Source: Pleurodeles waltl (taxonomy: Eukaryota > Chordata > Amphibia > Caudata > Salamandridae). From it: 64,000 nucleotides of DNA. A program made the translations under genes and the position numbers. The DNA is taken from positions 537,062,313 through 537,126,312 of the forward strand of contig NC_090448.1 of NCBI RefSeq assembly GCF_031143425.1, read 5' to 3'. Below are positions 12,212 through 25,260 of the stretch, piece after piece; the stretch's first letter is position 1; the number at the start of each line of letters is the position of its first letter. Below the pieces are notes generated by a model, which did no database searches, was not told the origin of the DNA, and saw only the letters and a program-made list of their open reading frames with translations.

Positions 12212-15200
12212 ATAGTCTTCATTCAGGGAATTTGAAAATGATCAACTTTTTCATGAACACTAGGCAGTCTTTAATCGCTCTAACAATAAGTGGAAGCACA
12301 TTCTATGCCTTTCCTGCTTCTGCTTAGAATGTTGTGACCATTTCCTGTGGTTAAGATTTGAGTTTTCATGGCAGAAACAATTTTTAAGCCTCAGCTACGG
12401 ACAGTTCTAGCTGTCTTTTGGCCAGTCCTGTTGTTTCCAAAACACACAATGGGTTTTTGGTCAGCTACTCGCTTGTTATTGGATTTATTGTCTATCTCAA
12501 TTGTCTACCTTTCATTCAGTGGCTTTCCTCTATATTTTTATGTTTCTTCTGTCCAGGAGCATTTTAGTTCAACAGTGTTTTGATTTGTTGACTTGTATCC
12601 TTCCACTGCTGGTGTTGCTTAAATTAAGGGAGCTACTTTTCTCTTTTACTTTAGGCGCTTCATGGGAGTGCATGTATGTTGTTACTGTCTCCATTGTGTA
12701 CTGCTTGCGCTTCACTTTCCCTGCCCCCAGTTTGCATGCTGCTTCTCCCCTCCATCCAGCTCCTCCATTGCTTCCCCTCACCTTACCTCCTTTTTTAATA
12801 TCCACCTACCCATGATTATCCTTTTCTCTTCTGCCATTTTTTTATAAAGTTATTTGTCCCTGCTTGGCTATTGTCAGGTGCCCATGTTAAAATATATTTT
12901 TTACCTAATTCCAAATATCTGCCCTTGAGTATGTATGCACAGTTAGGCTTAGTGGACAACAAGAAATGGGTATTATATTAACAAACCCATTGAAAGATCA
13001 CCACAGTGGATGCGTGTGCAGCTACAGTGATCATCTTTGAATGAGTTTGTTAAAAAATTACAAAGGCTTTTAAAGGTGGCTGTTCCAGATGTGTGTGCAT
13101 TAATAAGAGCAATATTTCATTGCATTTGTAATGTATGTATATGGTGCCACTGTGTAGTTCTAGTGAGCTCAGACTTACCTGAAGAACAACATTTTATGTT
13201 TCACTATTAACTTTGGCAGGGTTTGCTGATTCTTCATGAAACTTTCCAAAAACGTTCATCCACTTCTACTCCTTTCTAAAAAGTTTTGGTGTGGTCTACC
13301 AGCTGGGGACTGGGAAAAGTGGGGGGTCCCAAAGCACAATTTCCCCATTAAATTTCCATAGCAATTTCTGAACAGCGATACAGAGAAAACAGCAGAACAG
13401 AATTACACTCAATTTGGCAGAAAGCAAGACCTTTACCCAGAAAGATTTTTTTGTGGTTTGATGTAAATCTGTTCAGCAATTTTGGAGAAATAAAGGTTAA
13501 CCATATAGAGATATCTGGATGGTTGATCATGTGGGAGTCCCAAAAGACCACAAATTAAAAAAATAGAGCATTTTGCATGAGGGCTTTTTTTTCCTGTCAG
13601 AAGGACTTGCGGAACTCAGTGGTCCCACAGGAACTAACGATTCTATGGTCTTCCCTCAAAATGAAAGTAAATGAAGGAATGTATTGCAGCTACCATTATA
13701 TGGCATGGAGCCCCAGTACCCATGCCCTGAAACTTAAACAATTAAGGTAGTAGAGACAAGGGTAGGAGTACACTAATCCATTGGCATATATAGGAGGGGC
13801 TGATTCCAGAGGGTCAAAATAATAAAAAAATCATCCTGCCAGTCCTGCAGATTTTGATAGCTGTGGGAAGATTCCTGTGGGATCCAGTATGCCACTACCG
13901 CACCCCCCACCCCTCATGTGCACATGCTTGGGAGCCAGTGTAACTGCTGGCCTGGGAAAAAGACATTAAAAAGAAGAATGTGGATTTGCGTTTTGTGGGC
14001 AGTTGGTCACTCACGGGTGCTTGGAGGCCAGCCCTACAGCCAATCCTGGTGGGGGCTGGACACCTGCAGGGGCCTGGCCATAGGCCAGGACCTGCGGCCA
14101 TGTACACACTGCACACGGTCGGGTGGTTGGCTGTCCATGGGGGATTGGGTGCAAGTCAGGACCTGCTGCATACCCCATGCCACACTTTGTCTTTTGTGGG
14201 CTGTTGGCCTCTGACGAGTTTTGGTATAATGTTTAATATTAAAAAACAGAAATTAACTGAAAATCCAAAGGTTAAACTAATGTTATAGTTAGGTATGGTA
14301 ATAACATCTGTCTTTACGTAAACAAACCTAGAAATGCATACAAAACACACAGGTTAAAGTGACTTTGCAGTTTGTGAAAAATGTCAGTCATAACATCACA
14401 TTTTAACCGCCAAAAAACCCACAGAAATTCACCAGTTATCATTTGTCAAGCTAACCACTGAACAGTAGAACTTGGAGGCCTTCTGAAGCAGCAATATCAA
14501 AGTTAACAGGACTGTCCACTGGCTCTTAGCTAACATCACTTATTAACAAGGGAAACAATTTAAAAATTGCAGAAACAACAGAGCGGCGGACAAAGAGTCT
14601 GTTATGTCATGGAGACATGAAACTCAGAAGGTCACAGATGGTAAAAGAGGAAATATGAAAGTAGGAGAGGAGGTGAGTGATGCAGAGAGGAGAGGTAAGA
14701 GGTGAGATAGGGAAGAAGGAGAGAGGGAAGGTAGTAAGCAAAGCAGAATGATGGATGGGGTAGAAAAGGTGTCAAAAGCAGTGTACTAAGGAAATAATAA
14801 ATGTGGAAAAGGATGGGAAAACCATTAAGGATATCATAAAACTGTTAATTGTTAAAATAGAGTACTTTCCTACCAGACGTTTTCAGTGCAGATATTTGGG
14901 TTGCTTTGGTCAAAGGTCTTTAAATATAATTCATACCATTTTAATGTTATCTTTTACATAATGGGGAAGACAGCAGTGGGACAGCCAAAGTCGTAATCAG
15001 CCCCAAATTGAGAGATTGCTTTAACAGGCTCCAAATGTGCTTTTGCCTGTGCCATTATGCTGACTTTCACGTAATCACTATAAGAGATAAAAAGTGAGTG
15101 AACAACAAGGCAGAATCCTGATGGATGAAGAGGTTTTAACTTTTTTAAGCAATTGAACGAATCTGGATAATTTTACAGTATTTTCAATATGAAATGACAG

Positions 15201-15244
15201 GGTAACTGAGGGTCAAGCCAGAACCCCAGCAGGTGTGAATCCAA
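12212..15244. other. unassigned AT-rich region
   Basis: No gene found. It contains a 76-bp hairpin at 12978-13053, a stretch at about 13200-13650 that looks like an old dispersed repeat I cannot name, and a purine-rich GA tract at about 14630-14740. Open frames here are short and without motifs. Confidence 0.4.
12978..13053. repeat. imperfect inverted repeat (hairpin)
   Basis: The left arm, starting TTAACAAACCCATT and running into GATCAC, is the near reverse complement of the right arm, which runs GTGATCATCTTTGAATGAG and ends TTTGTTAA. The arms are about 25 bases with a few mismatches, around a roughly 20-base loop. It may be a small foldback element, but no flanking duplication was found. 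Confidence 0.6.
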
Positions 15245-15400
15245 GGCCCATATTTATACTTTTTTGGCGCCGCATTTGCGTAATTTTTCATCGCAAAAGC
15301 GGCACAAACTTGCAAAATACAGTTGTATTCTGTAAATTTGCGCTGTTTTTGGTTCAAAAAGCGGCGCAAATGTGGCGCAAAAAAATTATAAATATGGACC
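15245..15400. mobile_element. 156-bp MITE with GGCCCATATTTATA ends
   Basis: The left end GGCCCATATTTATAC and the right end, reverse complement GGTCCATATTTATAA, form a terminal inverted repeat. The ends match those of the 892-bp MITE at 27778-28669. The interior is rich in GGCGC/GCGCC and TTTGCG motifs and can fold back on itself. Flanks are CAA/TAA, an imperfect 3-bp duplication. Probably a Harbinger-type non-autonomous element. Confidence 0.7.
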
Positions 15401-18400
15401 TAACTGTCTTTAGTTCCTACAACCAGCCTTCACAGATTCTGACATCATGAGACTGTTAATGACGTACGGATTCATTTTTTGGTATTAGGCCTCAATAAAT
15501 TACAGGACATCCAGTTTTTAGACTTTGCAGTTTTATAAACGTGAATATGTTGAATTGTATACGTTTTAAACAGAGTTGGTTATAGTCTGCGTACATGTGA
15601 ATTCTATCCCTGTAATCTCCATCAATATTCGGAATGGTTCAAGAAGAGGCTGCAAAAATTGGATCACTGAAGGAACCTTACTGTATGGAACATTAGATTG
15701 AATAGGTGTTAGATGATAACTTGCCCATCATGGCTAGGTGTTGCTGTTGGTGAGAAAAGAAGTTAACTCACTCGGCCCACTAAATTAATGGTAGGTAGTA
15801 CCAAAGGCTACTGAAAAGCCCAAGACAATGAAAAGGCACTCATCCCCTTTGTCAAGCATGGAGAATGTGTCACATAATATTGCTACAATGTTTACAGAAA
15901 CCGACTGGTATGGGGAAAATAGTTTTCCTTTGATGACTTTAGTAAGGTATTCTCCAGAGATTGGATTATCACAAGCCACGAGTAAGTGGAGACCGGCGGT
16001 AGGTAATCATCAGTAGAAGATTTGGGTGTATTGAAAACTGAATCTCTAAGTATTGAAAATATATGTCTGAAAAAGTATTAAAATACTCTGCATTTGGACT
16101 TGGAAAGAGATAGTGTTAGCTTGATTAGTGTTTTGGAGTTATTTTTAACTGCTTCAATTAGTTCTTTCAGCCTAATGAGGAATTTATGGATTTTGGTTTT
16201 CAGGAAAATAGTTTTTGTGTTAATGATGTCTAGTTTGTATGTTTATTTGTTTGTGGCTTTCAGAGCAGATAGATTCGTTGGTGTTATATTATATCTGTAT
16301 TTTTGTTCTAGCTTTAGGAGTGCAACTCCTTTGAAGAAAACCTGATCAGAAAACTAGGGACAGAAAGCCCTTAATTTTGTTGATAGACTTTCTTTAAGCA
16401 TCCATGTAACCAGGGAATGATCAATTAACATCATTAATAATACCTCAGAGACGAAAATGGGGTGTGTGGATTAAAACAGTACAGCACCAAGGTATACTCC
16501 AAAACACTAGAACCCCCATTGATGTCAACATTTACAGGGAACAAAGAAATAGATTGGAGGGACTCTTGCTGATTATTCTAAAATGAAAATTTGTTTATTT
16601 TTGCTCACAGTGTACGTCAGATCTAATCTTAAAATCCTATCACAACAATGTACACTTTGTATATACAGTTCATTATAATGTAATGTTCATCTTGATGAGT
16701 ACACATATTTAAATTTCAAAACAAAGGTCCTTCTCATCGCTTTCCACTTCTTTGAGAAATTTTTGTATTAAGGAGGTAACTTCACCCACAAAGCACACCA
16801 AATCCTAACATGCTCAAACTAGCAATGTGCCAGGTCTCTTTATAAGAAACTGTAAACGTTGTCAGGAAATACAGCCATATTTGATGCTGCTGTACCATTC
16901 TGTCAAAAAAGCAGTGAGCCCTCCAGAAAGCCACATGGGCAGCCATCCGCCACCCAAAACTTGCACAGCTGAATGGTAGCACAACTATTGGCCAAGTAAC
17001 TATAGAAGGTATTGCCAGTGCAGAAGTGCAACATTCGGAAACAGGTAGATTGACCAGCCTTAAGAAAGGTGTGAGGGCTCATCAAAGAAGAATTCATATG
17101 CATCACCAAGTGCAGACCCCAATCAACAAATTAGGAACATGCATGGATTCCCATAAACTATTAACAGACATGGAGTGGCTTGTTGGCACAGGCTAATAGC
17201 CTTAGCAGAGGAGGATGGCTGCATCAAGTATTCTAGTGAAAGGAGGAATCATGGATATTCATCACACAGCTGACACTTGATGAAGCAAAATGGGCCAAAA
17301 CACCCTTGGCTCTTAGAATCTGTGACTTTCGAGGCACATGCTTGACAGGGAGCAGAAAGTGGTGTCCTCACTCCATTAATGAATCTTTAGAAGGGAGTTG
17401 GGTCCTTAGAGCAGCAACACGGTCTACTTTTAAAATGGAGAACCTTCATTAGAATTAGCTTGCCAACCTCTGTGGTCCTTTCCTGCACCATCTTCGTGGC
17501 CTGACTGCAGGTCAGCTTCCCCTTCCTCACCAGTCTCCGTTTCACTACTTACATCTCTACCTCCTTTCTCTTCACTACTTGTAACCTGGGTTGTTTAAAT
17601 GACAGAGTGAGGGATAATGAATGGATGGGATGTGACTGCAATTAATTCCAGGCCCTTAGCATTGTCATCACAGATAACCTGTAATCAGAAAATCTGATAA
17701 ACCCTTCACATATTTGTGTGTGTTTGTATGACTTTGAGAGTAATATCACACATCATTACCTTTTATTCATTCATACAAAGCAGACAGCACTAAATACTGA
17801 TGGGTTGAACCAGATTCAAAGTGCTACTTTTGTCAAGATGTTAAGGGTAAATCAATAGTTGCATAAACGCAATAACATTTAGTTATTTGTACTAAACAAT
17901 ATATTTGCACATCAACTGATAACTTTGGGTCAAAGATGCAATTACTGCATTCAGTCTCTCTGCAGCTATGATGAATTAAAACAATATTGCCCTTTTGTAG
18001 AAAACACAAATATTTGGTTTCTGATGTGTTGTCACATGTTAACTTTGTTTATAAAACAACTTAAAGGCTAAGCAGATTTGATCTTAAATGAAAATTATAA
18101 TAGGAGAAAGAATACAAGCAAATTAGCCAAAGATTTTTTAAAAATATCTGGCTAGCACATCTTTGCCAGGAACTTCCCTATTTTTATCATAATTTTCAAA
18201 TTAGCTTTGTAATATAAGAAATTATTGCTTTACAGAAAACTGTGGCTAAAAAGGTTGGGACCTCTAAAAGGGGTGCAGCCCAACAATTGTCCCTGAGTCG
18301 AGCCCTGCGGAACTATGGGTGCAACTTAATACTTGTTAAACATATACTTGACAAATCTTAGGTCTTGCTGGACCAAAATAACCTGTGACAGCATTCAGCA

Positions 18401-21400
18401 AGATATCTATTTAACAGTTTGCGTAACAGCATTATCTGGCTCATAAGCAACAAAATATGACTAGGCACACTGCAAATTAAGTGGTATCTTCACTGCTTGC
18501 TATAGCTAACCTTATAGATGCATGTGTACAAAGGAGAGAGCTTGGATAATCAATTAGAATAAAAAAGTGTCTTAGTACCTCTGAAACTAAAGGTAATGCC
18601 CGCCCACCTAGCGACACTGTCCACGTGTGAGAAAGGGAATTTCAGGTGATGCACCACTGCTTCTGCATGTCAAAGGTAGGTAAGTACTGTGTTTTTCCCT
18701 GCGTTGTTAGAACTTAGTCTAGTCAGGCAATTACCTAAACAGAGCAATGCCCTATAATCAGAGGGATATGCAGTTTAGGGTAACATATTTCATATTAAAG
18801 AGTTTTACATGTTTATTGCACGTGGACAGCTAGGAAGTCAACTAGGAATTGCCACAGTACCATTTGATACCCCTTGCTTGACTTTTGGAACTCTTGGCAA
18901 TGCCCTTACTTCCCTATGCCTCAGTGAACATCAAGGCAGACATTAAAGTAGGATCTAAGAGCCTTATATTCTTCCTGTATGTTCCATTACATTCCTTTCC
19001 AGAGTCCCTAAACAACAAAATCGCAGGCTTTTTGAGGGGCTTAGCTCTGGACAGAGCCAGGCTCCTATGTCATCGGTGAATTTGATGAACAGAAGTCCAC
19101 AGATGTCCATGACCGGCTAGTAGATTATCTATTGCAGCACGCAATCTTTCCTGTGATCAAAGTGGTCAAATAGGACTGGGTAGATCCCTTAGTTTGTGTA
19201 CTGACTGCCTTTGATGTCGGAGACTGATATCTGCATCTCGGTATTCGAAGAGGAAGTTTCTTTCTCATAATTGTTTGAGGAATCCAAAATGATTTTTTTC
19301 TGGAAATGTGTGAATGGTTTTCCAGGCAGGACAGTTGTTTTTTACATTGGATTATACTTGGGCCTAGGTAACTGTCGGACCTCAATCCGAATGGATATGT
19401 TGTCACCATAGCCACGACAGGAGACAATAATACCTTGACATGTATGTGTGCCTTTTTGCTGATATTGTAAAATACAAAACAGAGTAAGTGTGATTTTGGA
19501 TGCTATTAGAACCGGTAAACAAAATTGCAAAAATCAAGACAATTTTGAGGAGAAGTGAATAAACTGAGCAAAATAAATCATGGGATGCCACCTTACCAAT
19601 TTGACAAAAAATATCATAAAAATGGAGGAGTCATTTACTTTGTGGGTTGATAATTTATTAAAAGCAATTGTTCTCCAAAGTTTCAATGTCTGTCAACAAT
19701 TGTGGAATCTAAAAAATATGAAACACTGATGATCAAAGAGAGAATACATTAGAAAAAAGGGTAATGAGACATTTGCTCTGAATTAAAAATCCTTAAAATA
19801 AAAAAACTCATTAATAAATATTTTTCTCCTTACATTCTTTAATGCTCTCATTAAAGACACCAATACTGACACAGCCCCAACAAATTCTGTTGGGAAATTG
19901 AAAACTAAACTTTACTAGTGGGCCTTCAAATTGCAGCTCAGACTATCTCAAGCATAATTCATTATAGTATGCGGCATTTCAATGCAGTTGCAAAGAGGTA
20001 TGATAAATGAGAGAATTACATTAAAAAACATTTAAAATATAACATTAAGGTATGGTGAAAAATATTAAACAGTTGTCAATTTTATTTTATGCTGTTAATT
20101 GATATTGCTTTGTTAATATGTTGTATGTGATTATGAGATTTAGTTGTACTCTTTTATAACAATCTTGTAAAAGTAGCTTTAAGCTGTAAATCAAGCACTG
20201 GCCATGTGTAAATTGGGATGATGTATATTGACTGTTGATATGTTGTGGATCATACGTTTTTCAGGCAGTGGTTACTTAATCAATACTAGCATGTTTCTAT
20301 GGAATTAAAACAACATCATCCACACATCAATATCTCCATCATTTAGGGATCACACAGTTTTTATTGATCATGGCAGCAGGTGTCATATATGGAATATTGG
20401 CATCTGTGAGTAAAGAGGTTTATTATAGCGTTACTACAGTAGAAATGACAATTTGAGTGTTTTTACTCCAAGAACATGTCAAACACATGTCCCACTTTCA
20501 CTTTTTAATATATAGCACTCTGTCATAGGACCCAACAGGCCTGCCTTAGAGGTGGCATATATATTTGAAAGGAAGGCCTCAACTTTGTCATTGTTTTAAG
20601 TGTCATGGTCGAGTTGCCAGCCAGCAATGGCAGGCTAGGAGTCTTGCTTTGCTTTGTCACTCTTGTAGTAGCACAATAAGGGATTCTATTCATGAGGGAC
20701 ACTTTAACTTACAGGCCCTGGGTACCTCTGGTACCATAAAGTAGAGGCTTAAAAGTTAGTTAATTTATGCCAATTATAGGTGAGCCAATCAGACGTATAC
20801 ATATTAAGGATCAGATCAGTGGCACTGTGGTCTGTTTAACAGGGCTTTGTGCATTTGTAGACCGAAGGAACGAGCAGCATCATTCTAATGGAGCCATTTT
20901 CTTACCTCATCATATTGCAAACCACCTGCAAGGTGTTGTGCATTCACAATCCTAATAATATTAAAACAATGCCAGTCTTATCAAATAAAATCCATCATTG
21001 CAGTCTTGGGACTATAGTAATCTCGCACATACTTTGTTCTGAACATAAAAGCATGCAGTTATTGAATTAAAAAAAGCTTAGCTGGAGCCCTAAGCTATAT
21101 CAGGTCTTCTGGCCTACAGAGTCATCACTGCATTTTCAGGAGATGATAGGAACAAGTCCTCTTTCAGAAAGCTGATATAACATGCTCAGACAGGATGCTT
21201 TTTATATATTCAAGTTCAGAAACAAACCATTAAAAGAAAACCAAATCTAGTCTGTTTATGTCATGAGACATATAACTTGGAGAACTATGACTTTTGTTTT
21301 AGTGTTAATGGGCCTCTGTTCATCAGCCTGTATTGTGAGGATTAGGGCATGGAAGAAGCAAGTGGCGGAATGTGTACAACAGAGGCACATCTGCAAACAC

Positions 21401-22844
21401 TTGCAGATTTATTTCCCTTCATATTTTATGAGAAAGCTGTACATAAAATCAATGTATTTATTTATTTATAACTCAACCAGTTCATGAAATAAGGCTATAA
21501 AAATCCATACATTTCTTTATCACTACAAAGCATAATATGCAATATACTCAATCTCAAACGTATCAATATGAATAGTGCTAGCACCTTTTTTCCTAATGTA
21601 TAAATTCAAAGTGCTTTGGACAGTTCGGGAGCATTAAGCATTTTTTGCTGCTCAACTGGACCTGTCCAACATATTGATTCAATAAAATTCAAACATTAAT
21701 GTAAAGAACATTAGCCTTTAAAATGAAGACTGACAATATTATAAGCAAATCATGAAGGGTTTTTAAAAGGCTTAACGGCATTACAGAAAGACAAATAAAT
21801 GGTTAGAAGTCAGCCACTTAATCAATACCTTGACGCTCAGAATAAAATGCAAGAAATGAATTAGCAGAACCAAATACAGTTCAGCTCTAAGAAAATAGAT
21901 CAAAGTTATAAATCAAAGGTCGGACTGATGTGGAGTCACCTACTACAAGTTAAGATAGAGTGAGCCCCAAACCCTCAGGGATTGGCTTCTTTCATTATGC
22001 AAATTACAATAAATTCATACATGAATACATATATTAAAATCGCACACATTAAACCAGTCAGGATAAGAAAGAACAATACCGTTTCTGAAATGTATTTTGT
22101 TGCCACTATCCCACAAATTCACATAATGTAGTTCCCATCCCTGGTGCTCTTCAGGCACCTCAATAGTTAGCTCAAATATTGCTCGTTACGTTTTATACAC
22201 ATCAGTTTCTCGTGAGAATCACACTGTGGTCCCAATAGGTGAGGCCTTGGAAATAAGCTCTCTCTTTAAATCAGTGTGCTACAGATTCCAGAAATGTAAT
22301 ATCAATCTGTACATTGTGAGAATAATTTCAAAACCTTCTTTATAGAATTACTGCTGCATGAATAATGTGTGTGCAAAATAAGACAGAAAAGAAATAATAA
22401 CTGCCTGCTGAAACATAACTGCAAGCCGATTTGCCATTTTGAATTTGAGCCTTACATTCACTAATACCAGCATGAGCATAGTTTCCTTCAACATACTGCT
22501 TTCATTTCAACTACGCATTAATCATATCATGCAACAGAATAAACAATATATTTTATCCAAATACAAAAGACCAGATATTCTTGTTCCGTGGTGCATCCTT
22601 CTAGTACTATATCATAGAAATCTGAGTTCCTTAGGAAGAATGATGAGTGGTATGACTGTTGTCACCCTAAATAAGAAACGTCATTGGAGCAGCTAGCCCT
22701 TTAATTTCTTGCACAAATTAACTACTGTGCTAAAGCTTTCTGCTATTGAGTGGAGCCTAATCCAGCATGTATTTCCCTTTTTCCATGGTCACTTCTGCGC
22801 TGTTGGGCTGCCTAACTATTGTAACACTTTATGCAATTACCTAC
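15401..22844. other. long AT-rich region without recognised genes
   Basis: I see no gene, RNA gene or intact transposon in this 7.4-kb stretch. The longest open frames are below about 100 codons and carry no known motif. One segment (about 20690-20860) is an antisense remnant of the large LTR family. The remainder may be very old repeats or unique intergenic DNA. Confidence 0.45.
20690..20860 (-). mobile_element. degraded antisense LTR fragment
   Basis: The run TTACAGGCCCTGGGTA, followed by a segment with TATGCCAAT and AGCCAATCA, parallels 42290-42375 in antisense LTR copy C. It is a short old fragment of the same LTR superfamily, with no detectable ends. Confidence 0.5.
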
Positions 22845-23460
22845 CTCAAGGTAGACTGGATAACCGCTGTTCTTCAACCTAAACGCTTATCAAAATTCTT
22901 CTCTATTGAGCGGGCCCACAGGGCACTGGCATGTCAGCATGGAGCTCCCCCGCACACATTTATCTTCAATTACAGAGACAGGGAGGCCATTTTGCAACAT
23001 GTAAGGGCACATGGTCCTTCCCCACTAAAGGATAACCTTATTCGGATCATTCCAGACTGCACGAGGAAGGTCCAGGATATCCAGAAAACTTCATGGAGGT
23101 TAAGCAGACACTCTGAAAACATGGTGTACAATACACCTTGCTCTTTGCGGCCAAACTCCAGATAAAGTATCAAGGCAAAGTCTATTTTCACAGATCACCC
23201 CAAGAGGCTGTTGTGTGGATGGACTTGGTTGGCCTCCCTGGCAAGAAGGGACCGACGACCTGGCAGGATCAGAGGCGGAGGGGCCCACGAAGATCCAATT
23301 GACAAAACACAGCAGACAGCAGGCAGAAGCCCAGGGCGACAGCTCATCCAGAACTTATCCTTGTTTGCCAGGATTTCACGCTGCAAGCTGAACCAGCCCT
23401 TCTGCCTACCCAAAACTCCTTCCCTCCCTTCTGCTGCATGCAGGACACCCAGAGCAGTGA
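22845..23460 (+). pseudogene. L1 ORF1p remnant
   Basis: The frame at 22767-23165 contains the RNA-binding region of L1 ORF1p: an ERAHRA segment near 22907, then a P-x-x-F-I-F-NYRDREAIL block near 22945-22995. A second frame continues the C-terminal domain at about 23120-23225, with a YTLLFAAKL segment and a SPQEA segment. ORF1p is the trimeric RNA chaperone that coats LINE RNA. The N-terminal coiled coil is missing, so the copy is 5'-truncated, and at least one frameshift lies near 23100. The match to the L1 clade is by motif and order. Confidence 0.75.
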
Positions 23461-24188
23461 CCTTGGGACTGAGTGAGTGGAATGTTTCCATTATCGGGGT
23501 AAGACCTGATTTCTCCCTGGCTTCCTACTTATACCCAGCCTCCTCTTTTCTCCCCCTTTAACCACTGCAACGCTCCAAGGCACATTAATGACCGGGCAAG
23601 GCCCTAAGGGCCAACTACAGCAGATTTACATACCTGTATGTTGGTTGGATAACCTTGATATTCTTTATATTTGACCAGAATTGCTATGTGCTAGACCCAA
23701 CTCCATGCTACAGAGATTGGGGTTCAGGGTCTGGTCTGGTGAGTGGCCTCGGGATCTCTATTGCTGGGAGCCTGGTGCTCACATTAGACTGAGAGCCTGA
23801 GCTTGAACAATATTGACTATAAAACTGCTACAACGTTAACTATTCCTTGACTGGTTGGGAGGGCGATTGTGGTGGGGTTCTTGCTTCCTCTTGGTAGCGG
23901 GTTACTCCAGGAGGGTAAGCAGACACTGTCCAGGGGTGGGACTGCAGAGAGACCTCTAAATGGGATCTCTGTTATGTTTTGATGTTATTGCATGTTCGTT
24001 GATGTTCCAGGGGGTGATTGGATGAAAATGGTCTCCATAACTATGGGCCGTATGTACGAACACATTTTCCCATAGACACAAAATGGGTAAAACCCTTTGC
24101 TACATCTTGCCCTATGTCCTTTTATTTAATTATATGTGACTGGTACGTTAGCTCTCATGCACTGCGACACGAGGGGCACCCTGCGAAG
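23461..24188. other. L1 inter-ORF region
   Basis: Sequence between the ORF1 and ORF2 remnants. It holds no supported gene apart from the 68-bp MITE at 24045-24112. It is longer than the inter-ORF gap of most L1 elements, so an unrecognised insertion may be hidden here. Confidence 0.4.
24042..24115. mobile_element. 68-bp miniature MITE with TAT duplication
   Basis: The element at 24045-24112 begins GGGCCGTATGTACG and ends with the reverse complement of GGGCAAGATGTAG. Perfect 3-bp duplications TAT lie at 24042-24044 and 24113-24115. The interior ACATTTTCCCAT ... AAATGGGTAAAA is also self-complementary. Ends and duplication size match the Harbinger MITEs in the window. It sits in the LINE inter-ORF region, so it is younger than the LINE. 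Confidence 0.75.
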
Positions 24189-25260
24189 ATTATGGGTAGG
24201 GGATACAAGTTTCTGACCTGGAATGTCTGGGGCATTAATAATCCAGTGAAAAGGAATAAGGTGTATGCCTACTTGCGCTGCTATAGAGTAGTGATAGCCT
24301 TTTTACAGGAGACACACATTGGGGGGCCTGTATTGTACATCTTCGAAAGAGATGACGGAGCCTTGTGTGCGCCACATCTCTGAATATGCGCGTGGTGCTC
24401 TCATAGGGGTGGACCCTCGGGTCCCGTTTAAACATTCTTGCACTGCCTTAAACAATGAGGGGAAATTTGTAATACTTGAGAGTACCCTAGATGCACACAA
24501 ACTCTGCTTAATTCATGTATATGCCCCCAATATAGATGATAAGGAACTTCCTCTGCAGGATATTGGCTTTGGCGCACATTCACCCTATGGCTGAGCTACT
24601 CATGGCAGGCTACTTCACCTGTGTCCTTGATAGGCAATTAGACATGTTCCCCCGCGCAATGACACCAAACCCCAAATGACTGCTGTGTTATTGCACTCGC
24701 TTGTCTCTTTATCACTTGGAAATATTTGGCACTCACGGCACTCACATACATTTGCTTAGTCTTGCCTTACTCCACCGGCAGCAACTCTTGGCCACTTGGA
24801 CTAGTTTTTTATCCATACCACCGCAGCAAAATGACTCCTAGACATCTGGCAAGATACATCTCAAACCACTTGTCGGCACTTATCTCTAGCCAAAATACCA
24901 TTACGCCGACTGAATACGAAGGCACTGATTGACCAGGTGTTTAGGCATACAATCTCCTAAGTCCTGATCCAATACTTCAATGACAATTGGGGCACTGATC
25001 TTAGTAGAGCTTGCAGAATGGGATGCAAAGAAGGTGGTGGTCCAAGGGGTGTGTCCATCTACCACAGTTGGCAGAATGAAGCCTTAGTACAGGATCTCAT
25101 ACAAGGAGAAAAACAGCTAGCAGAGACTGAACAGGCCTTAGCAACTGACTCCAGTCAGATGGTCACTTGGGACAAAAGGCAAATACTAAACAAAGTATGG
25201 GACTAACTTGAAAAATATACCTGAGCAGTGAATCGGAAGAGGTGGTTCATACAAGGCGAC
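24189..25260 (+). pseudogene. L1 ORF2 endonuclease remnant
   Basis: Start of L1 ORF2. Its frame opens with a TWNVWGIN segment near 24219, the conserved first motif of the L1 AP-endonuclease (SWNVRGL in the family), and then QETH near 24308, which carries the metal-binding Glu. HVYAPN follows near 24513 in another frame, and a degraded GDFN-type motif (GYFTCVLD) near 24609. This domain nicks target DNA at T-rich sites. At least three frameshifts and several stops are present. Confidence 0.75.
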
